DNA of 63,911 nucleotides, from the NCBI RefSeq assembly GCF_030655665.1, contig NZ_JAUSPQ010000001.1, positions 1 through 63,911 on the forward strand, given 5' to 3'. The translations under genes and the position numbers were made by a program. Below the pieces are notes generated by a model. That model was not told the DNA's origin. It did no database searches and saw only the letters and a list, made by a program, of their open reading frames with translations. Shown one piece after another: positions 34,241 to 41,243 of the stretch (position 1 is the stretch's first letter; each line of letters begins with the position of its first letter). This stretch comes from Methanocorpusculum sp. (GTDB taxonomy: Archaea; Halobacteriota; Methanomicrobia; Methanomicrobiales; Methanocorpusculaceae).

Positions 34241-35956
34241 ATGAGTTTAGGGTCAAATATATCTGAGAAAGCAAATCTTATCTGGGCAATTGCTGATAAA
34301 TTGACCGGGACATACAAGCCGCATGAATACGGGGAAGTCGTCCTTCCCCTGACGGTTATCCGGCGGTTTGACTGTATTCTCGTGGATAAAAAGGCCGCGG
34401 TGCTTGCCGAGTACGAGAAGCAGAAGTCTCTTCCAAATCCGGATCCGATCCTTCGCATAGTTGCCGGGTATGATTTTTACAATACCAGTAAATTTACGAT
34501 GAAAACCCTGCTGGATGATCCGGACAATATCGAGGCAAACTTCCGGAATTATCTGAATGGTTTTTCGAAGAATGTGCAGGAGATCATTGAGAAGTTCCGG
34601 TTCGACGCCCATATCACGATGATGGCGACGAAGGGGATTCTGTATAATGTGCTGAAGGAGTTTACGACGGAGAAGGCGAATCTTCATCCAGATCATATCT
34701 CGAATCTTGAGATGGGATATATTTTCGAGGAGCTTGTACGGAAGTTTTCAGAGGCGCACAATGAGGATGCGGGTCAGCACTATACGCCGCGTGAAGTGAT
34801 CGAACTGATGGTGAATATTCTGTTCGAGGATGACGGCGAGGCTTTGACAGGTTCGAAGGTGATGAAGACGTTGTATGATCCGGCGTGCGGGACGGGTGGT
34901 ATGCTTTCGGTGGCGTCGGAGCATTTGCAGGAGATGAATGCCGATCTGCAGCTTTTGTGTTTTGGTCAGGAGCTGAATGATCAGACGTTTGCGATCTGTA
35001 AGGCGGATCTTTTGATCAAGGGCGGGGATGCGGATCAGATCAAGTGCGGGAATACGCTTTCGGGCGATGCATTTACAGGGATGCATTTCGATTATATTTT
35101 GTCGAATCCGCCGTTTGGGCGTGAGTGGAAGAATGAGAAGACGGCGGTTGATCGTGAGGCGAAGCTTGGGTTTGCGGGCCGGTTTGGTCCGGGTCTTCCG
35201 GCGATCGGTGATTCGCAGCTGTTGTTTTTGCTGACGGCTCTTTCGAAGATGAAGGCTGAGGGGTCGCGTGCGGCGATCATTCATAACGGGTCTCCGCTGT
35301 TTACGGGGGATGCGGGAAGCGGTCCGTCGGAGATCCGCCGCTATATTCTGGAGCATGATCTTTTGGATGCGATCATTGCTATGCCAAATGATATTTTCTA
35401 TAATACGGGCATTGCGACCTACATCTGGGTTTTGTCGAATAAGAAGGCTGAGCATCGGATAGGTAAGGTCCAGCTGATCAATGGGAATCAGATGTTTGAG
35501 AAGAGGCGGAAGTCGCTTGGGAGTAAGAGGAATGATATCCCGAGGAGTGCGATCGATGAGATCACGCGTCTGTATGGGGATTTCCGCGAGTCTGAGGTTT
35601 CGAAGATTTTCAGGAATGAGGAGTTTGGGTACCGGAAGATCACGGTGGAGCGGCCGCTTCTGGACGCGTCAGGGAAGCCGGTTTTGAAGAAGGGGAAGGT
35701 GCAGGCTGATGCTTCGCTGCGGGATACGGAGAGCGTGCCTCTTGGAGAGGATGTGGATGCGTATCTGACGCGGGAGGTTTTGCCGTTTGCGCCGGGTGCC
35801 TGGGTGGATGAGTCGAAGACGAAGATCGGGTATGAGATCCCGTTCACGCGGTATTTCTATACGTATGAGGCTCCAAGACGGAGTGAGGAGATAAGAGCGG
35901 AGATCTTAGCTTTGGAGAAGGAGCTTGACGGGAGCCTGGCGGAGATCTTTCGATGA
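34241..35956 (+). CDS. hsdM: Type I restriction-modification methyltransferase subunit HsdM
   Basis: N6-adenine methyltransferase subunit of a type I enzyme, 571 aa. The N-terminal helical domain (SEKANLIWAIADKLTG) precedes the catalytic fold: SAM-binding DPACGTGGMLSVA near 212 and the catalytic NPPFGREW near 289. Full length. GGAG precedes the ATG. The stop overlaps the next start as ATGA. Base use (T- and G-ending codons) differs from hsdR, suggesting separate histories. Confidence 0.95.
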   Translation: MSLGSNISEKANLIWAIADKLTGTYKPHEYGEVVLPLTVIRRFDCILVDKKAAVLAEYEKQKSLPNPDPILRIVAGYDFYNTSKFTMKTLLDDPDNIEANFRNYLNGFSKNVQEIIEKFRFDAHITMMATKGILYNVLKEFTTEKANLHPDHISNLEMGYIFEELVRKFSEAHNEDAGQHYTPREVIELMVNILFEDDGEALTGSKVMKTLYDPACGTGGMLSVASEHLQEMNADLQLLCFGQELNDQTFAICKADLLIKGGDADQIKCGNTLSGDAFTGMHFDYILSNPPFGREWKNEKTAVDREAKLGFAGRFGPGLPAIGDSQLLFLLTALSKMKAEGSRAAIIHNGSPLFTGDAGSGPSEIRRYILEHDLLDAIIAMPNDIFYNTGIATYIWVLSNKKAEHRIGKVQLINGNQMFEKRRKSLGSKRNDIPRSAIDEITRLYGDFRESEVSKIFRNEEFGYRKITVERPLLDASGKPVLKKGKVQADASLRDTESVPLGEDVDAYLTREVLPFAPGAWVDESKTKIGYEIPFTRYFYTYEAPRRSEEIRAEILALEKELDGSLAEIFR

Positions 35957-36786
35957 GGGGGGAGGGAGAGATGAGCGAAAATGAACCGCCCCGCTCAAAA
36001 GAATGTATTGTGGCATATTTAGATTTGCTCGGCGTCAAAGAAAAAATTCTCAATGATGATGATAGTGAAACAAATCTTGCAATAATAAGAAAATTGTATA
36101 ATGAGGTTATCGCTCTCCAAAACGAAAAAAACCCGACTCTCAAGATATTTCAGACATGCAAATTCAAAATATTCTCAGACAATATCGTGTTTATACAGGA
36201 ACTATCTAATGATCCCAATGATTCAATAGACGCTATTGAGGGATTATTTCGAATATTTGGAGTTGTTGCTGATTTCCAGTATTGTGCATTTTTAAATTAC
36301 CGTTGGTTATTACGCGGAGGGATTGTTCAGGGTCCACTCTATTCGGATGAGGATATCGTTTGGGGTAAGGCTCTTGTAGCCTCGCATTATTTGGAAGATA
36401 AACTTGCAATATTTCCAAGGGTAATTATTGATGAGCAATTACATCAGCTAATATTGAAATCTGAATCTCACATTAAGGATATCAGGATAAAGATCGATTC
36501 TGATGGTTATTCTTATGTTGATTATTTAAATTTCATGTTTATTGATGGACTAAACCCATATCAGTTGACTCCATTTCTGACTATGGAGTTCCCCAAAATA
36601 CAAAATACTTTCATAGATATGCTTTCAAAAGTACCAACAGATGCAAAACCAGAATCTAAAAGTATTCGTGCGAAATACAGGTGGCAAATTAATTATTATA
36701 ATGGGGCATGCAAAGAGACTGGTTTTGAGGAATATTGTGTCGATCCCGGGTTAATTTTGTCTTATGAGGAGGGCATATCAGAATGA
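35953..36786 (+). CDS. Class III nucleotidyl-cyclase-like protein inside the RM operon
   Basis: 277 aa, AT-rich. The order of motifs resembles a diverged class III cyclase domain: CIVAYLDLLGVKEKI (first metal aspartate, like the xDxxGF strand), then CKFKIFSDNIVFIQ (second aspartate, like the GD loop), then LRGGIVQGPLYSDEDIVWG with KALVASHYLE (like GIHxG...G...NxAxRLE). The purine-specifying and transition-state residues are not clearly kept, so activity is open. It lies between hsdM and hsdS with ATGA overlaps at both ends. ATG 35971, with a GGGAGGG before it, is an alternative start. Confidence 0.72.
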   Translation: MRGEGEMSENEPPRSKECIVAYLDLLGVKEKILNDDDSETNLAIIRKLYNEVIALQNEKNPTLKIFQTCKFKIFSDNIVFIQELSNDPNDSIDAIEGLFRIFGVVADFQYCAFLNYRWLLRGGIVQGPLYSDEDIVWGKALVASHYLEDKLAIFPRVIIDEQLHQLILKSESHIKDIRIKIDSDGYSYVDYLNFMFIDGLNPYQLTPFLTMEFPKIQNTFIDMLSKVPTDAKPESKSIRAKYRWQINYYNGACKETGFEEYCVDPGLILSYEEGISE

Positions 36787-38018
36787 ATTCTATTCCAACT
36801 GGATGGACTAAAAACAGAATGAAATACTGTGTTACTCTTAATCCTAGTTATTCCAAAAATCTGAATGATTCGGATTCAATATCATTCATTCCCATGGAAT
36901 GTTTAACAAATGGCTCCATCTGTCCTAAAACAGATGTTGTTGGAAGAGTTAAGACAGGGTATACATTTTTTGCTGATGGGGATATTATTATGGCAAAAGT
37001 CACCCCTTGTTTTGAAAACGGAAACATAGCCATAGTACATAATCTCTTGAATGGAGTTGGGTTTGGAACATCCGAATTGTATGTTTTCCGATCTAAAACA
37101 ATAGATACTGTATATCTTTTCTATTATTTACAAAATGATCAGTTCAAACAACTCTGTATAGGTACGATGTATGGAACCGGCGGTTTGAAACGAGTTTCAT
37201 TAGATTTCATTCGCAATTATACATTTTATGTACCACCATTCGCAAAACAACAACAGATCGCCTCTTTCCTCGACACAAAATGCTCCTTGATCGATTCCAC
37301 CATCGAAAAAGAACGCGAGGTCATTGAGAAGCTGAAGGAATACCGGCAGGCGGTCATCACCGAGGCGGTGACCAAAGGGATCCGTCCCGGTGTTTTGATG
37401 AAGGACAGCGGGGTCGAGTGGATCGGGGAGATCCCGGAAGGGTGGGATGTATTCCGGGTAAAATATCTATTGACTGAGTGTGAAGAGCGATCATTAAACG
37501 GCACCGAAGAACCTCTCTCCATGAGTCAAAAATATGGTATAATTAAATCGTCTGATCTGGATATTCCAAATCCTGCATCATCCTATGTTGGAGGTAAATT
37601 GGTTTTTGAAGAGGATCTTGTCTTCAATAAACTCAAAGCTCATTTAGGCGTCTTTTCCCTGTCTAAATATATGGGTGTAGTCAGCCCGGATTATGCTGTA
37701 TATCATGGAATAAATGATACAAATGCCAAGTTTCTCGAATACTTGTTTAAGACAGGAAAATGTATTTGTGAATTTAAAAAATATATCCGTGGTGTTGGGG
37801 CTGGCTTAAGTCGATTATATACTTCTGACCTCTTTAATATCAAAGTTGCAATTCCTCTGTGTGATGAACAACAATTAATTGTTGAATTTCTTAACTCAAA
37901 ATGCTCTGATATCGACGCGACCATCCAAAAACGGGAGCTTGCTATCGAAAAGCTGACCGCGTATAAACAGAGCCTCATCTACGAGTGCGTCACCGGAAAG
38001 AAGGAAGTTTTAGCGTGA
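36783..38018 (+). CDS. hsdS: Type I restriction-modification specificity subunit HsdS
   Basis: 411 aa with two target-recognition domains. TRD1 (about 1-150) ends in AKQQQIASFLDTKCSLID, followed by the helical conserved region IEKLKEYRQAVITEAVTKG. TRD2 begins GEIPEGWDVFRVKYLL near 217 and ends in QQLIVEFLNSKCSDIDATIQKR. The helical spacers are GC-rich whereas the TRDs are AT-rich, as expected when TRDs are exchanged by recombination. Start overlaps the cyclase-like gene by 4 bp; the stop overlaps the next GTG. Confidence 0.94.
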   Translation: MNSIPTGWTKNRMKYCVTLNPSYSKNLNDSDSISFIPMECLTNGSICPKTDVVGRVKTGYTFFADGDIIMAKVTPCFENGNIAIVHNLLNGVGFGTSELYVFRSKTIDTVYLFYYLQNDQFKQLCIGTMYGTGGLKRVSLDFIRNYTFYVPPFAKQQQIASFLDTKCSLIDSTIEKEREVIEKLKEYRQAVITEAVTKGIRPGVLMKDSGVEWIGEIPEGWDVFRVKYLLTECEERSLNGTEEPLSMSQKYGIIKSSDLDIPNPASSYVGGKLVFEEDLVFNKLKAHLGVFSLSKYMGVVSPDYAVYHGINDTNAKFLEYLFKTGKCICEFKKYIRGVGAGLSRLYTSDLFNIKVAIPLCDEQQLIVEFLNSKCSDIDATIQKRELAIEKLTAYKQSLIYECVTGKKEVLA

Positions 38019-38767
38019 GTGAAGAGGAAGAAAAGCAGTTAGCTTATCAAAATAATGAGGAGGTGCAAAACAGGTTGATGGATTTATATAATCAAATAAG
38101 TGAGTGTAATTGGGCAAAAACTCAATACGAACTTCGCAATCTGAAAAACACCCTGTATATTTTTGAAGAAAATTACAAAGAACTGGTTAACCATTTTAAA
38201 TCTTTTCAATACCAAGGCAAAATAGACCTCAGGCCTAATCTATCTCAAGATGAATATGAAAATATCCAGCTCAAATCCGCACGATATCTTTACAACTATT
38301 TGTCTGCTGCAAGAACTTTGCATTATCATACTAAAATATTCATGAATAAATATAAGAACACCTCATTTGATGAAGCTGCCATGAAAAAAGTCTCATCACT
38401 TTTCCCGGATGAATTAAACAAATTCCTTCCAGAGTTAAGAAATTACATGGTTCACCAAGGCCTCTATCATCATTGTCTCCTGACAGACATCACCAAACAA
38501 CCAAGAGAAATAAGGATGGTTTTTAATAAAAATGAATTATTGGAGTCTAAAAAGTGGTCTGAGGATAGTCGAAAATATATACTTTCTTGGGACGGAGATT
38601 TTGAGCTGGAACTATTTTGTGAGGACTATCATGAGAAAGCGACCGAATATTATACTTGGTTCTTCTCCGCTCTAATGGAATATCATGATAAGGATTTGAA
38701 AGAATATGAGAAATTAAATAATGAATATAAACTGACTGCATCTAAATATAATAGGAAACGTCAATAA
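38015..38767 (+). CDS. HEPN-motif candidate protein at the end of the RM operon
   Basis: GTG 38015 overlaps the hsdS stop as GTGA, with AAGGAAG before it, so I prefer it to the longer frame from 37985. The 250 aa are helical, with PELRNYMVHQG near residue 139-148. R-x4-H in a helix, preceded by a predicted helical bundle, is the signature of HEPN ribonucleases and related toxins. The rest is unrecognised. As the last gene of hsdM-cyclase-like-hsdS-this, it is likely made with the methylase and may be an RNase effector, which is inference. Confidence 0.65.
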   Translation: MSEEEEKQLAYQNNEEVQNRLMDLYNQISECNWAKTQYELRNLKNTLYIFEENYKELVNHFKSFQYQGKIDLRPNLSQDEYENIQLKSARYLYNYLSAARTLHYHTKIFMNKYKNTSFDEAAMKKVSSLFPDELNKFLPELRNYMVHQGLYHHCLLTDITKQPREIRMVFNKNELLESKKWSEDSRKYILSWDGDFELELFCEDYHEKATEYYTWFFSALMEYHDKDLKEYEKLNNEYKLTASKYNRKRQ

Positions 38768-38983
38768 CATCTTCATCAAAAAAAAGTAGATTTATATTTA
38801 TTTTGTGTGGGAGTTATTACAAGCGGTTAGTTCCTGATGTATATCTCAGAACAACACGAAATCGCTTTTTTTTCTTTTTTACTGATCGCTCACTCTCGGG
38901 GGGATTTCTTTGGAAGAAGTCGGGAGATTCTTTTTTTCTCTTTTTTTAGAGCATTCGCTTTCGTGCACGGGATTCCTCGGAAC

Positions 38984-39484
38984 TATGAGATATCCCACCG
39001 CGAATAATCGCGAATAAACGCGAATCGCATTTTTCCTGTTCCGCCCTCTTGACCTTCGGTCGCGTCACTACGCTCCGCCTAATCGGCTCCGCGTGGTCGT
39101 GACGGCGGAACGAAAAATGCTGGAAAACCCGCGTCGCGGGTTTTCTTTAAAGAAGTTCAAATCCTTGTAATAAAAAACATATCTGTATTTAATCGGGAGA
39201 AAACCCGCGACGCGGGTTTTCCAGCATTTGTCCAAGAGCCAAGGCTCTTGAGACGTCTCACGAGCTTACAGCTCGTGGACTTTCCACGCTGGCGTTCCGG
39301 CCACGCGGAGCCGATGAGGCGCAGCGTAGGAACGCGGCCGAGGAGTGAAACGACGAGGACAAGAAGACAGCGTAAGGAAAATGCGATTCGCGTAGGCGTG
39401 CAAACCTTCGGTTTGCGTGCCGCCTCAAACGGACTATGTCCGTTTGGGCTTATTCGCGATTATTCGCGGTGGGCTATCTCATGT
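38984..39484. mobile_element. Long inverted-repeat element 2 (non-coding)
   Basis: Left arm about 38984-39138 and right arm 39197-39484 are reverse complements. The ends read TGAGATATCCCACCGCGAAT on the left and ATTCGCGGTGGGCTATCTCA on the right, and the centre has AAAACCCGCGTCGCGGGTTTT facing its complement. The right arm has a roughly 50-bp insertion with a REP-like hairpin (39400-39416). CGCGAAT repeats at the ends resemble element 1. No transposase is seen. Confidence 0.7.
39400..39416. repeat. REP-like hairpin inside element 2
   Basis: GCAAACC-TTC-GGTTTGC, identical to those at 24133 and 29148. It is absent from the opposite arm, as in element 1. Confidence 0.75.
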
Positions 39485-39556
39485 TTCCACACCCTGCCGT
39501 ACCCTTCCCGAATCTAACTCCCCCTCCCCCTCACTCATTTTTTTGCATCGTAAAAC

Positions 39557-39640
39557 CCCATCCTCTCTCAGTGAGAAGCCAACTCACACAGCCAAGGGGG
39601 GGCATTATCGCACCGCGCGGTCAGGGGTTTATATAATTCA
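39557..39640 (+). repeat. Promoter-containing block, inverted copy of 33981-34063
   Basis: CCCATCCTCTCTCAGTGAG, then GGCATTATCGCACCGCGCGG and TCAGGGGTTTATATAA, matching the reverse strand of 33981-34063. It includes a TATA box (39629-39636) pointing right. The stretch between the two copies contains the whole hsdM operon and element 2. Confidence 0.7.
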
Positions 39641-39654
39641 GCATCGAATCAGAA

Positions 39655-39818
39655 TAGTGAGGGCAGAAGAGGTAATCTTCATCTCTCTGTCCGATCGGTC
39701 TGCAGCGGGTTTTTTGCGTTTTCCCGTTCAGATCGACAATACTCTGTCGTTAGAACTCAACTTTCACCCGGATGGTGCCGCCCCTTCCATATTCTCGCGG
39801 GAAGGGGCTTCTTTTTTT
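39655..39818 (+). ncRNA. Candidate small RNA with terminator hairpin
   Basis: A TATA box at 39629-39636 predicts a start near 39655-39660. GCCCCTTCC (39780-39788) pairs with GGAAGGGGC (39800-39808), followed by TTCTTTTTTT, a clear intrinsic-type terminator. The result would be an RNA of about 160 nt. A leaderless GTG frame (39657-39869, 70 aa) overlaps but runs through the terminator, which makes it less likely. No RNA family recognised. Confidence 0.42.
39780..39818 (+). terminator. Hairpin-plus-T-tract terminator
   Basis: A 9-bp perfect stem (GCCCCTTCC/GGAAGGGGC) with an 11-nt loop, followed by a run of Ts. It is one of the few bacterial-style intrinsic terminators in the window. Confidence 0.65.
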
Positions 39819-39890
39819 CCTGGATTTTCACCGCTTCACACGGAGAGCGAAGCGGAGCTTTCCGAATAAGTGAGTGAAGCGAAACGAAGA

Positions 39891-39907
39891 GCAAATCTCT
39901 GATTTGC
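39891..39907. repeat. REP-like hairpin GCAAATC-TCT-GATTTGC
   Basis: A variant of the same hairpin family, with ATC/GAT in place of ACC/GGT. The remainder of 39819-40084 shows no gene I can support. Confidence 0.65.
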
Positions 39908-40084
39908 GATTCCCGATTCGTTCTTTTGCATGTATCCACACCCCCCAATCTATTCATACCTGATTCTCTCCGGGTATGCAGATCCGCACCCCCCTCCCCC
40001 TCATAAACCCGGCAGAAGAATTCAGAAAAACCATAATTATCACCCAGATTCAGAAAAAACCTCCATATAACTCTTCATCATCAA

Positions 40085-40173
40085 GGTATGTAACACAAAC
40101 CATAAAACACGAAAAACTGCATACCTTCAATCAGGTATGTAACAAATACTATAATCACCACAAAGTTACATAC
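40085..40173 (+). promoter_or_regulatory. Operator-like repeats around the Fic promoter
   Basis: GGTATGTAAC occurs at 40085-40094 and 40134-40143, and its inverse GTTACATAC at 40165-40173; a CATACC half-site sits at 40120-40125. A TATA-like ACTATAATC (about 40147-40155) lies between the second and third sites. A bound repressor would block the Fic promoter. No dedicated regulator gene is adjacent. Confidence 0.55.
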
Positions 40174-40192
40174 TTAATATATTGCAGCACCC

Positions 40193-41197
40193 ATGGATCT
40201 AAACCTAAGAATAGAAAAACGCCCCTCGGCATCAGGAGACAAATATTATCTCGTCAGAGATATCCGTGTCGGGAAAAAGGGAACAAAAGTCTCCCGTCTC
40301 ATCAAAACAGGTTCACCTCCAACACCTGAAGAAGAATATGCAGCCAAAGAAACCCACGGACCCGATATACTGGAACAGGCTGTAAACAAATACGGAGAAC
40401 TCAGATCAGAAACTCTCAAATATGCATACATCCCAAAATCCATCGGCCGTGAAATAGAAAAGATCCGCTATATCCACAAAATATTACAGGACACCCTCAC
40501 CTCTCACGAACTCGAAGAATACGAAAAAAACTGCGAATACCAGTACGTCCACGGAACCACCTCCATCGAAGGAAACACCCTTGACCTTCGTGAGACAAAA
40601 CAACTCCTAAACGACAACATCGCTCCCGACAACAAACTCCTGCGTGAAATCAACGAAGTCCAGAACTTTAGACTCGTCAAAAAATACCGTGACTCCTCCA
40701 AAAAACCCGTCACCATTGAATTCATCCTGAAAATCCACCAGCTCATCATGACCAACATCGACATAGAAATGGCAGGCGTATTCCGCCGATCGAACGCCAT
40801 TGGCATCGTCGGATATGACGGGCTGCTCCCTCCGGCAGACATCATCGAAGAAAGCCTCCAGGGAATCATCGACGAATACTACCGGAAAGTATCAGAAGGA
40901 TACTGCCCCTTCGAACAGGCAGTACTCTTCCACCACAGATTTGAATGCATTCACCCGTTCAATGATGGAAACGGAAGAACCGGGAGGGAGATCTTCAACT
41001 ACCTCCTTATCAGAGACAAATTCCCCAGAATGTTCTTCATCGCAGAAAACTTCCGCAAACAATACCTTGCTGCACTCAACAGAGGGGACAAAGAAGATTA
41101 TGCGGGCATGATCGCACTCTTCGCCTCTATGATCATAAAACAACATAACAACGTCATGGAAAGATTAATGGAACAAAACCCCAAAAAACCACAATAA
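40193..41197 (+). CDS. Fic-domain protein (AMPylase-type)
   Basis: 334 aa. The core motif HPFNDGNGRTGR (near 254-265) carries the catalytic His, and residues about 122-128 (TTSIEGN) match the inhibitory (S/T)xxxE(G/N) helix, placed N-terminal to the core as in class II Fic proteins, which are auto-inhibited. Such enzymes usually transfer AMP to target proteins. An N-terminal extension rich in Lys (YYLVRDIRVGKKGTKV) resembles a beta-rich nucleic-acid-binding region often found with archaeal Fic proteins. It lies between the hsdS operon and hsdR. Confidence 0.92.
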   Translation: MDLNLRIEKRPSASGDKYYLVRDIRVGKKGTKVSRLIKTGSPPTPEEEYAAKETHGPDILEQAVNKYGELRSETLKYAYIPKSIGREIEKIRYIHKILQDTLTSHELEEYEKNCEYQYVHGTTSIEGNTLDLRETKQLLNDNIAPDNKLLREINEVQNFRLVKKYRDSSKKPVTIEFILKIHQLIMTNIDIEMAGVFRRSNAIGIVGYDGLLPPADIIEESLQGIIDEYYRKVSEGYCPFEQAVLFHHRFECIHPFNDGNGRTGREIFNYLLIRDKFPRMFFIAENFRKQYLAALNRGDKEDYAGMIALFASMIIKQHNNVMERLMEQNPKKPQ

Positions 41198-41243
41198 TTT
41201 ATTACCTCATCGTATTCCATATACTATTCAGTGACAAAACCCC

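Noticed and set aside
37985-38014. Longer start (37985) for the HEPN-like gene
   Set aside because: It lies within hsdS and lacks a Shine-Dalgarno sequence; the GTGA overlap with AAGGAAG at 38015 is better.
39248-39869. Overlapping plus-strand frames over element 2 and the sRNA candidate
   Set aside because: They translate inverted-repeat and REP DNA and lack initiation signals; only the 39657 GTG frame is left open as an alternative to the sRNA.
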